64,000 nt of DNA from Tritrichomonas foetus (taxonomy: Eukaryota > Parabasalia > Tritrichomonadida > Tritrichomonadidae). Where the stretch lies: positions 1 to 64,000 of the forward strand of contig MLAK01000638.1 in NCBI GenBank assembly GCA_001839685.1, written 5' to 3'. The notes beneath the pieces are model-generated. The model had not been told where the DNA came from. It searched no databases and was given only the letters and a program-made list of their open reading frames with translations. The position numbers and the translations under genes were made by a program. Below, one piece after another: positions 29,201 to 38,150 of the stretch (position 1 is the stretch's first letter; each line of letters opens with the position of its first letter).

Positions 29201-32200
29201 TCGATTTCATTGGTTTGCAATGAAAATAACACTGGCCAAATAAACCACATTGGACTTTGAATGAATAAATCACAAATTTTATCATCCTTTGAAAGCTGAT
29301 GTAGAGAAATAGCGAGTTCACGTTGAGTTTCAGTAGAACTTCGAAGAGCAGTCATTAAACTAATTGTAAAAAGTGCAGGAAAACTAAATAAATCGGATTC
29401 AAAACTTTCATATTGAAGAGTTGGCGGAATTTGATAACATAATGCAATCGAAGCAAAGTAAAAATCAATAAATTTCGAACCAGAGACTAAATAAAGAGAT
29501 TGAATTAAGTTATGAATTGATTTAGAATACACTTCAAAATCAAGACAAAGTAATAAACCAATCAAATCTTTCGAAGCGTTTACATTAATTAAAAGCGAAG
29601 GTAAAATTCCAATTAATTGTGTGGTTAATTCATAATCATCACTTTTTATTAATGATTCAATAAATATTAGAATTTCACTTTCATTTATTCCCTGGTTGGA
29701 AATACTAACTAAAATAACTAAACAAGATCGAATAATTTCATTCAAATCTTCATTCAAATAAGCATTATTCTCACTTGTGCTTTTCCTATTTGAATCACCT
29801 TTGAAATCTAAGGAGGGATCACGATCTGGAATCTTTATAGTTTTCGATGAAATATAGAAACAGGATCGAATTTCACATATAAATCGAATAAAAAATTGGC
29901 GACGGCAAAAAAGATTTTCATGTTCATTAAATAAAGTCGTTGACCAATGATTCACAATTTGAATTAAATCATCTTTCTTTGCACGAACCCATAAATTGCA
30001 ATTTATTAATAAAGAATCAAATAAAATTTCTCGATCAGGGGAATTGTGCAATAATTTATAGAAATTTAAATATAATTCATATGTAAAGATGAACGAATCA
30101 TTTTTGGAAAGTAAATATGATGTAATTTCACTAATAGTACTAAATTTTCTACCAAAGATGTCTTCAATTGAATTTAAAAGTAAAATTCGATGTTCATTTT
30201 TTTGGAAATTTAAGAACAAAGGTGTAATTGATTCAATTGGATATTTAAATCTCAAAATGTCCACTATATTTGGTAATTGTTGAAAACTGCCATTGTTATC
30301 AATAAACATAGTTGCAGAATGTTGTGGTGGATTGTTAGGATCATTTGGAAAATGATAAAGTGGATTTCCATTCAAATTATGATCAATAAATTGATTGATT
30401 TCTTCTTCATCAAGTTCATGATTATAAATTGCAAATTCTGATAAATTATAAATGGTTAAAAGTTCATCAATATTAAATTTATATGATTCGTAATTTCCAA
30501 AAGTAAAAGAAATGTTTTCATTACTATACTTAAGCCTTGAGAGTTCATTCATTGTGATTTCTTTATTATATTTCTTATTTATACAAATAGATAGAATAGA
30601 ATCATGCAAATTTAATATGATTGCATTCCAATGTTGGCGTTGGATTGGCGCTTTGATTAAATTTTTACCTTCTATATTAGATAAAAACAAAGAATCTTCT
30701 TGAACTTCAATTTTGAAAAGTTTTGAAGCTTTCAAAACTGTTGATTTAATTCGCAATTTCTGGCTTATTGGGTTATCAACAAACAACCAAAAAGCAACGG
30801 ATATTCCACGCTTAATATCCCTAATAGAAATATTATCTGCTTCAAAATATAACTGTTTGATCCCAAGTGGGTATTTAACATTCATGTACTTTTTCATTAA
30901 AGAATCAATTGGAATAAAAGCTTTCACGAACCTCTCAGATAATTTCGAATGGCAAATTACTTTCATGACTCTTTCAGCAACAATATGGTTTGATTTAGTT
31001 GATGCTATTTTTACAAATATATCAAAAGCTGTATCTAGTAGCTGATTTTCTACTTCTTTTGTATTTTGAGGATTGCTGATATATGATATTTTACATCCTT
31101 TGTAAGTAATATCATTTGGATAATTAATGAAAATATCTAAAAGAATATTATCTAGTTCTGCAATATGTAATCGAAGTCGATTGCATGTTGAATAATCGCA
31201 TAGTTGATTAATGATTTGTAAAATCTCTATAATGCGATGATAAAACGAAAATATGGACACAATTAAAATGATTGGCTGACTATGCTCAATAATGAAATTT
31301 GCTTTTGAATCAGATGAAGATAAAGAAATTAACTGAAAAAGCGAAGAAATGAGTGAATCATTTAATTCGTTGGGATTAATTTTTGGAATAATGTAAGACA
31401 TTCTTTGATAAATAATGTTATCAACGGGATTATCATATAGTGATAAAATCTTAATAAACTTAATTAAACTGTTTTCATTCGGCAATTTTTCAATAAAAAT
31501 TAAAAACGAATCAAAAATATTTATTGGTAAGGTTGATAAAGCAGTATTTCTTTGCATTGATTCATAAAAAATTTTTAATAAATCATCAATCATTGAAATT
31601 TTTGAAATCATATGGGAAGAAGAAGAAACTGAATTATTTGTTGAATCATTAACTGTAGTGACTTTTGAACTGATCGTTGATATTTTTAGGATGTTGCCAA
31701 TGGTGTTACAAGCTTGATTAATTTTTGTGCATTTATCACTTAAAAGCAATCGCTTAAGATCGAAAAATAGAGTTGTTTGGAAAGAGTTTTCAAATATAAT
31801 TTTCAGGAATTTGTCTGCAGCGACACTTGTTTTAATCTCTGTATAATCAATTGAAGGAATATTCAATAATGATCTCATAAATGTATAAAAAATCGATCGT
31901 GTAGAATATTTAATTTCATTTTCATTTGGATAATGATGGCATAGACAGAAATAAACTTTATATAAAGAAGAAATGAAATCATCATTGAATAAAATAAAAA
32001 TATTCCTATCAAAGGTTCTCAATAGAAGTTCGGTATAAAGGAGAGGCCATTTTTCGCACTTTATAAAAATGTTTGTTGCTGCTTTTGATGAGCTTCGAAA
32101 AGAAATATTGAAAATAATACTTCGTAAAGAAAAAATTGTTGCTGCGGATGTATTAAATATTGTTAACGTTGGATCAAATACTATTTTGTTAAATAACAAT

Positions 32201-33669
32201 TCATTTAATTCATCAGATAATGATTTATATTTAAGTGAATGCTTTTTATAAATTGTTAATTTGATTGCTTCATCATTCAAATATTTCTTTTTATTTAAAT
32301 TTAGTAATGAAGTTCTGTTGAATCTCGGATCAAGATTTTGTAAAATGAAAATGAACGAAAGATATAAATTAAAATTATCAAGATTTTGAGAAAGTTCCCG
32401 TTCAAAGGAATTCATGAATTCTTCGATATAAATAAGATGAAGATTGATTGGCAAAATATGGGTTATTTGAGACAAAAAAGAAACATCTTCATCTCTAAAG
32501 ATTTCTTTGAAAACATCTGGATTTTCAATAATATCAGGCCAGTATTTTGAGTTTAAAACACCATCACATTGAATATCAGAAGAACTCTCTTCGAATTCAT
32601 ATTTCTGAAGTCTATCATTTTCATTTACTTCAATACTAATTATTTTATCACGAATGAAGGAATTTATTAATTTAGGTAATTTCGAATAAATTTTTCTGAG
32701 ATTTTCACTTTCATTTCCATACATTAACACATAAATTAGATCAAATATTTCATTAATTTTTGAGTTGTTTTGTTCCAGTTTCTCAGAATCTGTTAAATCA
32801 TCTAAAACAGTATTCTTCTCATTTGAATTTTCTTTTACACTTTCGTTATTTTCTATTATTTCATCTTTTTCTAAACTGTTTTCATTTTCATCATCACTAA
32901 AATCAGATTTCGTTTGATTTTTGTCATTTTTATCATCTTGCGAATTATCTGAGAAAGAATTAGGAACATTTACTGCATTCAGTAAATTTTCAATATAGTC
33001 ACACAGAATTTTATCGTCATATTCAATAGAATTTGTAACCATTGATCGAATGACTTTTTCAAGTGCTGGAAAAAATTGGTCTTTGATTTCTTTGCTTGCT
33101 TTAACTTTTATAAAAAGTTCAACAATTGTATTAAAAGCCTTCAAGCTTGGCGCAGGATGAGATAAACAGTTAGATAAAATTAAGGAAATATTTTCTTTTC
33201 GAATTAAATGTGATGCAAGTTCAATGCAATTATGAATAATAAAAAAATATAGAAAAAAAGCATTTTCATAATCACAAAAAGTTAGCGAAAAAACCGAGCG
33301 TAAAATAATTGTAAAGTACTCACTAAATGAATGAATATTTGATGTAATTGAAAAGGCCAATCCATTCATATACACAAATGGCGCTGCATGAATTAAATCA
33401 TTGTGATTTGGGTTGCTAAACGAGAGGAACTGTTTGAGTTTGGCTGGATCAAATACAAGGTTTCCGTGGAAAACAACAAGAGAAGCAAGAAGGTCGCCAG
33501 TGTCGTGAAAAGTGTCGATAAATAAATTAATCTGATCTTGTGTCAATAATGGGACTTCACAATTTGATATAAACTTTAGAAAATCGTTATTTGGATGATG
33601 TGGACGGGTTTCGCTTTCGAGAAGTTTGAGGATTTTGAGTATTGCTTCTTCATAGTTTGTCATCCCCAT
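26260..33669 (-). CDS. giant BEACH-domain protein (LYST/neurobeachin superfamily)
   Basis: A 2469-residue protein. Residues 1-900 are helical, ARM-like sequence with an acidic Asp/Glu/Asn insert at about 245-305. Residues about 930-1100 are a concanavalin-like lectin fold (ISVAFWLFV ... WNAIILNL). A second helical solenoid follows. A PH-BEACH domain spans about 1735-1890. The BEACH domain spans about 1905-2175, with NYIIFPWV, RDFNRPMAAQ, HYGSAPSNA-like FVFGSAPSNAML, YYFVRMQPFTKLH, DVKELIPEF-like VPEFYSMPEMFL, and WLDLMFGASQRGKEA. Five to six WD40 blades fill about 2190-2469. This order defines BEACH proteins, which act at lysosome-related compartments, contractile vacuoles and phagosomes. There is no FYVE domain, which separates it from ALFY. 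The start is MGMTNYEE; Met3 at 33663 is an alternative. Two tandem promoter-like motifs lie upstream. Confidence 0.95.
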   Translation of the reverse strand: MGMTNYEEAILKILKLLESETRPHHPNNDFLKFISNCEVPLLTQDQINLFIDTFHDTGDLLASLVVFHGNLVFDPAKLKQFLSFSNPNHNDLIHAAPFVYMNGLAFSITSNIHSFSEYFTIILRSVFSLTFCDYENAFFLYFFIIHNCIELASHLIRKENISLILSNCLSHPAPSLKAFNTIVELFIKVKASKEIKDQFFPALEKVIRSMVTNSIEYDDKILCDYIENLLNAVNVPNSFSDNSQDDKNDKNQTKSDFSDDENENSLEKDEIIENNESVKENSNEKNTVLDDLTDSEKLEQNNSKINEIFDLIYVLMYGNESENLRKIYSKLPKLINSFIRDKIISIEVNENDRLQKYEFEESSSDIQCDGVLNSKYWPDIIENPDVFKEIFRDEDVSFLSQITHILPINLHLIYIEEFMNSFERELSQNLDNFNLYLSFIFILQNLDPRFNRTSLLNLNKKKYLNDEAIKLTIYKKHSLKYKSLSDELNELLFNKIVFDPTLTIFNTSAATIFSLRSIIFNISFRSSSKAATNIFIKCEKWPLLYTELLLRTFDRNIFILFNDDFISSLYKVYFCLCHHYPNENEIKYSTRSIFYTFMRSLLNIPSIDYTEIKTSVAADKFLKIIFENSFQTTLFFDLKRLLLSDKCTKINQACNTIGNILKISTISSKVTTVNDSTNNSVSSSSHMISKISMIDDLLKIFYESMQRNTALSTLPINIFDSFLIFIEKLPNENSLIKFIKILSLYDNPVDNIIYQRMSYIIPKINPNELNDSLISSLFQLISLSSSDSKANFIIEHSQPIILIVSIFSFYHRIIEILQIINQLCDYSTCNRLRLHIAELDNILLDIFINYPNDITYKGCKISYISNPQNTKEVENQLLDTAFDIFVKIASTKSNHIVAERVMKVICHSKLSERFVKAFIPIDSLMKKYMNVKYPLGIKQLYFEADNISIRDIKRGISVAFWLFVDNPISQKLRIKSTVLKASKLFKIEVQEDSLFLSNIEGKNLIKAPIQRQHWNAIILNLHDSILSICINKKYNKEITMNELSRLKYSNENISFTFGNYESYKFNIDELLTIYNLSEFAIYNHELDEEEINQFIDHNLNGNPLYHFPNDPNNPPQHSATMFIDNNGSFQQLPNIVDILRFKYPIESITPLFLNFQKNEHRILLLNSIEDIFGRKFSTISEITSYLLSKNDSFIFTYELYLNFYKLLHNSPDREILFDSLLINCNLWVRAKKDDLIQIVNHWSTTLFNEHENLFCRRQFFIRFICEIRSCFYISSKTIKIPDRDPSLDFKGDSNRKSTSENNAYLNEDLNEIIRSCLVILVSISNQGINESEILIFIESLIKSDDYELTTQLIGILPSLLINVNASKDLIGLLLCLDFEVYSKSIHNLIQSLYLVSGSKFIDFYFASIALCYQIPPTLQYESFESDLFSFPALFTISLMTALRSSTETQRELAISLHQLSKDDKICDLFIQSPMWFIWPVLFSLQTNEIEIMSIFMGTIISHNFDKSNIDVIFSFLDLLNVQTSFNVTELKCSLAKGLFEMLKDDQKELYKVELLEIGFEALFIKCTYDNLSNQLMKVFHESVFGQEYSIPVEGESRVLSFTDLKLTLAIDLIQLSHMFCFTDRCHFSKGVNSFYQIYFSHVEKIKNTDFPHMLFRYFSQYPKFPQHKKAKILVALCQFESKLSSFFTDLCQRTMLFANELNEFFKIQESPLQEIDSMKQHLVDPIEEFHKEREMRISFVKQNWRIIVKHFVSPRAVYNMDCFEWKREFFMTPNFMSNKLKRSITIPRVNIKINTSPSLSIASYKGLLIKIDQRYPITFNIHHTKFDIISSHKFKSIKLNDIRHILTRNRYHKKTALEFFLMNGHSILIDFSPIKSSTILNKLSNFDIPNIKLLENDDFAKFVDRSCIVEQWLVRSITTFDFMMKLNMVIGRSFHDSENYIIFPWVVTGGNKPRDFNRPMAAQTDSKIAYYRRNLIMNKDNPDNYFVFGSAPSNAMLLSYYFVRMQPFTKLHLQIHDGKYDLAERMFKSVDAFFNGMNSSDDSRESVPEFYSMPEMFLDLSKNHQIGDLTCSNSEQSIFDAIYHYRKILESDNVSKNLNYWLDLMFGASQRGKEAVDKCNLYNPYLYEDIWNEKNKNEGDELMILTLLKNLGSMPPVVFSSKVQVRLSVPDSLTYHSILKIDFNDLIFKGYAYAAGDQKYNIIAIDLHGNVVKFNIDSAKEQSTMLGSYFLDASSNIKTIFHSKVMYIIDSNNCKVSSISSDQIRTKECQKFESIDFVISGNDTIFYTVNSTGSVKEWETQKLDRPNSIFKVYSDSIKSATVSKNFGVFVCGTNDGYCEVYSLNKQRFVNSFYLDGFVSQNLLVTPNLGLILIKTLEEIWVTTINGFLIKRSKMNKHFVEWIAWTNKHGIDWIAAADVNGMVWTFEAYYPENAIIAESCNESIVGISYEDNAQALLVVTQKPTFHIVPV

Positions 33670-34266
33670 TATTTATCATGTAAAGTATTCAAATATTCGT
33701 GTCGTTTTATGAAAAAGTTTTCAACTTCATGAAAAAGTTCGTTGCCTCAAGAAAAAAAAAAAAACAAAATGTCAAGGATTTCCAAAATTCAAGATTATTC
33801 CACTATTCGTAAATGCAAGTACATATTAAATTGAAAAATATTTAACAATAATATAAACATATCATTAATGGTGGAATAAGTTTATATAATATATCAAATC
33901 TAATAATATTTTGATACTTTGATGTGGGTGAAAATTGAATTTGCCCAAATTATTGATAGGAATAGAATTTTTTTAATACAACTTTTTGTTTACAAAATTG
34001 GTTGATTGATCCGAAAAAGACCAAATAAAATATGAAAAAGTTCACAGAGTCAGTTTTTCGATCATTTTTTAATAATCCAAAAAAATTACACCAATATTTG
34101 ATAAATCGATGGTATGCTCTCTACATTAGTGTTGATCGACATCTTAATTCTAGATATTAATTGCTTTCTAAAGTAATGGAAAAAAATAGTGAAGGAAATG
34201 ATAAAGTAAAATATATTGTCGGAGCATTAACAAAACATTTATAAAATAACAACAAAATTGTCTAAA
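33670..34266. other. AT-rich spacer
   Basis: Apart from the promoter-like pair at 33709-33740 and an A12 tract, this ~600 bp spacer shows no ORF or RNA I can support. Confidence 0.4.
33709..33740 (-). promoter_or_regulatory. two tandem AACTTTTTCAT elements upstream of the BEACH gene
   Basis: Sense strand: GAACTTTTTCAT and AAACTTTTTCAT, about 20 bp apart centre to centre and 40-72 bp upstream of the ATG. This is the clearest double copy of the recurrent element. Confidence 0.5.
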
Positions 34267-37191
34267 TTAAGCATCCAATTCAATTATACCATCATCCTCA
34301 TCACTTTCATCTTTTTCATTATCACTTTCACTTCTATCATTATTATCACTTTCATCTTTCTCTGTATGATCAGATTCATTGTCTCTGTTTGATTCGATAT
34401 TTGCTGTGCCTCCGTTTGGATTTCCATCACTTTCATCATCAGCATTTTCGCTTTCACTGTTATGATCACTTCCATCATCAAAAACCATTATATCATCATC
34501 ACTATTTTGCTTGTCATCATCATCATCAACTTTTGTTTCTTCTTTCACAATCATTCCTTCTTCAGCTTCAACTGTTTTCACTTTAGTTTTAGCTGGTTGA
34601 GTTTGCGGAGCTTTCTTTGGTTGTGCGATTGTTGGTCTTGGTTTTTGTACTGGCTTTGGCTTTTGAGTTTGAGCTAGTGTTTGTTTTTCTGGTGTTGAAC
34701 CTTGAGAAGATTGATTTAGTGGAGGAAGGGATGATTTATTCGGCGATTTCTTTTCTTTCATTTTATTCAATTTTTCTCGAATATCATTAATATTAATATC
34801 AAATGTTTGTGCAAGTGAATTCATTAATTCAGGATTAGTTGAAGTATTCAAAACTCTTAATGCAGCAACTTGCTCAACAAGTATTCCTCTCTTCTTTTCG
34901 AGCTCAAGAGTCTTCTTTGCACCTAATTGACGAAGTTTGACTTTATTTTGTTGAATTTCTTCAATTCGTTTGAGTTTTCTTTCGAATTCAATACGAATAT
35001 TTTCTTTTTCTGCTTCGCGTTTCTTTTCAGCTCGAAATGCTGCTGCTGCTTTCATTTCACGCTTAATTCTTGCTTCGACAGCTTGTTGAGAACGTTGGAA
35101 TTCTTGTTCTTCCTTCATTTTTTGGAATTTTTCTTCTTGTTCCATAAACTGTTTCAATTTCTTCTGATTTTCTTGTTCTTGTTCTTGTTTAATTTTATCG
35201 ATTTTAGCTTTAATTTGAAGAGATGTTTGATCATACCCATGTGAAGCTTCCATCATTTTCTGTCTTCTTTGTTTCTCTAAATCAAGATATCTTTGAGTAG
35301 CTTCTTCATTATTTTTCATTAATTGTTCAGCTTTGTGTTTTCTTTCTTGTTCTCTTTTTTCTCTTGACATTGCGAATTGCATTAATTTCTTCTTTTCTTT
35401 TTCTTGTTGTTCACGTTGAGATTTCAATCTTTGTTCTTCCATCTTTTGTAAGTTTTCTCTCATTTTCTTATCACGTAAAGCGGCATCTCTCATTCTTTTT
35501 TCATTTTTGGCTTTTTGCTCATCTTGAACCTTTTTTACTTGTTGTTCTCTAAAGAGTTGCATTTGTTGTCTATATTCATTTCTCTTCTTATTTTCTTCTT
35601 CTTGATGTTTCTGTCTTTGTATTTCACGTTCTTCATTTTGTTTTTGTTTTTCTTCAAGTTCTTTTCGTCTTTTTTCTTCAATTTCTTGAAGATGGTCCAT
35701 TGCAGCTTGTTTTTTCTCCTTTCTTTTCTTTTCTTCTTCTTCATGCTCTTTTTTCCTTTTTTGTTCTTCTTCTTCTTGTCTTTGTTTTAATTTCATTTCG
35801 CGCTCAAATGCCTGTCTTCGAAGTTCTTCTTCTTTTTCTTTCTGTAACTTATTTTTGTTTTCTATTTCAATTCTTTTTTGCTTTGCTTTTTCAGCATCTT
35901 CTTGTTGCTTCTTTTTAATTTGTTCTTCTCTTTCTTTTTGCTTTTGCTTTTCTAATTCTTGTCTTATTAATTCTTCTTCGGCTTGATCTTGAGAAATCAT
36001 AATATTCATTAATAATTGTTCAACATCTCTTTTTTGTCTTTTTGAGATTTTTTTGAATCTTTCTTCTTCAATTTTCATTAATGAATTATATCTTTGAGTA
36101 TCAAGTTCAACAATTTCATTTACTCTATTGGAATTATTTTTCGCATCTTCTTCATCTTTTTTCTCTTGTTCAATGATTTTTTCTCTTTCTTCTTTTACTT
36201 GTTGGATTAAAGTGTCAACTTGGTTCATAAAATTACGTCTTGCGACTTCTCGAATTTTTGGATTTTTAGAATATGTATTTAATGTTGCTTCTGATGGATA
36301 TTGTAATTCAGTTTCATTAATTCCAAGTTTATGAAGGGCAATAACTGTATATTTTTCTGTAAAATGAACTGGTGCATTTGGATTGAATCTTAAGATCGAA
36401 TTTCCTTGACTTCCTTTTTTCTTCCCAGATTTTGAGAGGGATGAAGGATGAAGTGGAGGTGGTCTTTCAACCATGGAACTTTGGGCTTTCTGTGGTTGTG
36501 GTTTTCCTTTAGGTTTTGGCTTTGGTGCTTCATATTTCTTTTGTGGTGTTTTTTGTTGTTGCGGAACTTTACTTGACTTAATGTCTATTTTGTCAACTTT
36601 TTTATTGTCTGTTTTATTTGGTAATTTTTTATTGGTTTTATTATCCTTTTTATCATCATTTTTATTATCATTTTTATTGTCTACTTTTTCTTTTTCATTT
36701 TCGTCATTTTCGTCTTCAATGAAATCGTCATCAGCTTTTGAGTTTTTTTCATTTTCATCATCATCATTTGGATCAACAATTGTAATATCACAATTATTTT
36801 CATTTTCGTTAACTGCACTGCCTTTCGAAGAATTTTCATCAGAATGAGTTTTTTGAACTTTTGTAATCATCATTTCACTTTCATTTTTATTATCATCATC
36901 ACTGTTATTTCCATTATTGCTATTTCTTTCTTCTTTTTCGTCATCAGAATTTTGTAGATCTGGGGGTTCTTCAATTTCAATATTATCGTCATTATTTTCT
37001 TCAATATTCGAATTATCTTTTTCTTCTTCATTATTTTCGGCATCGTTGCTTTTGTTTTCAGAGATTTGATTTTCATTATTTTGATCGTCACCGTTGTCGT
37101 CATCAGGATGGTTTCCCTGGTCTTCTAAAGCTTGTTCGTCGTCAACAGGGTCTTCAATAAAACCAACATCATCCCCTGCTTCTTCCGTCAT
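34267..37191 (-). CDS. acidic-ended protein with long charged (Glu/Lys/Arg) helix
   Basis: A 974-residue protein. Residues 1-200 are Asp/Glu/Asn/Ser-rich low complexity with runs of Asp, then Lys-rich sequence with Pro/Gln (QQQKTPQKKYEAPKPKPKGKPQ). Residues about 275-345 look globular (RFNPNAPVHFTEKYTVIALHKLG). Residues about 345-790 are a long stretch of alternating Glu/Lys/Arg/Gln blocks, typical of a single alpha helix or extended coiled coil. Residues about 790-820 contain a short ordered block (MNSLAQTFDININDIREKL). The C-terminus is very acidic and Ser-rich. There is no catalytic motif. Composition resembles caldesmon/MAP7/trichohyalin-type linkers, which is similarity of composition, not homology. 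A cytoskeletal or nucleolar role is speculative. Confidence 0.85.
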   Translation of the reverse strand: MTEEAGDDVGFIEDPVDDEQALEDQGNHPDDDNGDDQNNENQISENKSNDAENNEEEKDNSNIEENNDDNIEIEEPPDLQNSDDEKEERNSNNGNNSDDDNKNESEMMITKVQKTHSDENSSKGSAVNENENNCDITIVDPNDDDENEKNSKADDDFIEDENDENEKEKVDNKNDNKNDDKKDNKTNKKLPNKTDNKKVDKIDIKSSKVPQQQKTPQKKYEAPKPKPKGKPQPQKAQSSMVERPPPLHPSSLSKSGKKKGSQGNSILRFNPNAPVHFTEKYTVIALHKLGINETELQYPSEATLNTYSKNPKIREVARRNFMNQVDTLIQQVKEEREKIIEQEKKDEEDAKNNSNRVNEIVELDTQRYNSLMKIEEERFKKISKRQKRDVEQLLMNIMISQDQAEEELIRQELEKQKQKEREEQIKKKQQEDAEKAKQKRIEIENKNKLQKEKEEELRRQAFEREMKLKQRQEEEEQKRKKEHEEEEKKRKEKKQAAMDHLQEIEEKRRKELEEKQKQNEEREIQRQKHQEEENKKRNEYRQQMQLFREQQVKKVQDEQKAKNEKRMRDAALRDKKMRENLQKMEEQRLKSQREQQEKEKKKLMQFAMSREKREQERKHKAEQLMKNNEEATQRYLDLEKQRRQKMMEASHGYDQTSLQIKAKIDKIKQEQEQENQKKLKQFMEQEEKFQKMKEEQEFQRSQQAVEARIKREMKAAAAFRAEKKREAEKENIRIEFERKLKRIEEIQQNKVKLRQLGAKKTLELEKKRGILVEQVAALRVLNTSTNPELMNSLAQTFDININDIREKLNKMKEKKSPNKSSLPPLNQSSQGSTPEKQTLAQTQKPKPVQKPRPTIAQPKKAPQTQPAKTKVKTVEAEEGMIVKEETKVDDDDDKQNSDDDIMVFDDGSDHNSESENADDESDGNPNGGTANIESNRDNESDHTEKDESDNNDRSESDNEKDESDEDDGIIELDA

Positions 37192-37250
37192 CCTGCTCTA
37201 CTAACGAACTTTTCAACTTTTTGAATCGTCATATGCCAATCACCAAATAT

Positions 37251-37263
37251 CACAAAAAGTTCG
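37251..37263 (-). promoter_or_regulatory. GAACTTTTTGTG element upstream of 37191 gene
   Basis: Sense CGAACTTTTTGTG lies about 60-72 bp before the ATG. A second, weaker inverted pair (CAAAAAGTTGAAAAGTTCG) lies between it and the ATG. Confidence 0.45.
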
Positions 37264-37415
37264 TATGTCATATAATTACAAATGTTACCATTAGTGACTG
37301 AAAAGAATGCATTTAGCTATTGCAATAGTACCATTTAAAGATCAGAAAATAGTATTAAAACTTGCATAATATAAATAAATAAAATGAATAGAAATGATGT
37401 TTACTCAGGTAAAAT

Positions 37416-37892
37416 TTAGAAGCAGAAATTGAACATGTCTGCTTCGTCTTCAGTATTGGTGATAGGGAATTCTAAATCATCTATTATGTCACAAATATCA
37501 AATTGATCCGCAAATTCATATGTTAAATTGTCTTGATTTTCTATATTACAATTGTCAAAAGTACTCGCATTATCAGATCTACAAACATTATTAGCTTCCG
37601 ACGGATTGATTTTAATAGCCTCCTGCTTATTGAGGCTTAAAATAGCATCAACAAATTTTACAACGGGCGATTTTTCGTTATTTTTGTTGCTTGTGTGGTC
37701 GCTTTGTTGAGAAATTTTATTCGTTTTGAGTTGTGGACACGAAGACGAGTGAATGTGTCGCTTACTCAGTTTTGGAAATTTTGAAATTAATCGGCCGAGG
37801 TTGTCAAGTTCAAAAACCTTTTCAGAATTACCGTCCGTACCGACAACCGTGATTCTTTTCCATTTCGAATCATAGCGACGGCCGTTCAGCAT
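37416..37892 (-). CDS. small acidic-tailed protein, unknown
   Basis: A 158-residue protein. The basic N-terminus (MLNGRRYDSKWKRITVVG) is followed by LGRLISKFPKLSKRH and a Ser/Asn/Lys-rich middle. The last ~40 residues are acidic and hydrophobic (FDICDIIDDLEF ... DEADMFNFCF), a layout seen in short activation or docking tails. No domain is recognised. The ATG at 37892 lies 258 bp from the divergent UBL-UBA gene start, so a shared bidirectional promoter is likely. CACTTTTCAG directly abuts the ATG. Confidence 0.7.
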   Translation of the reverse strand: MLNGRRYDSKWKRITVVGTDGNSEKVFELDNLGRLISKFPKLSKRHIHSSSCPQLKTNKISQQSDHTSNKNNEKSPVVKFVDAILSLNKQEAIKINPSEANNVCRSDNASTFDNCNIENQDNLTYEFADQFDICDIIDDLEFPITNTEDEADMFNFCF

Positions 37893-38024
37893 TCTGAAAA
37901 GTGAATCTTAGAACGATTTTTTTTTCTTCAAAAACTTCAGCTTGATGGAAAATGATTTAAACAAACCCTGTCAAATAAAAAGTCAGAACAGCAAAGTCTA
38001 ACTTCCCTCCATGAAAATGCCATG

Positions 38025-38037
38025 GAAACTTTTTGAT
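38025..38037 (+). promoter_or_regulatory. GAAACTTTTTGAT element in the 37892/38151 divergent promoter
   Basis: Located about 114-126 bp upstream of the UBL-UBA start and in its sense orientation. An inverted copy (CTGAAAAAGTGC) lies at 38071-38082, closer to the start. Confidence 0.4.
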
Positions 38038-38150
38038 ATTAATTTTTCAGACATTTCGAACATTTATGTTCTGAAAAAGTGCATAAATCGACCATTTAAG
38101 TAAACAAATAATGTTTTCGAAAAAAATTTGACAAAATCATTAGTCGAAAA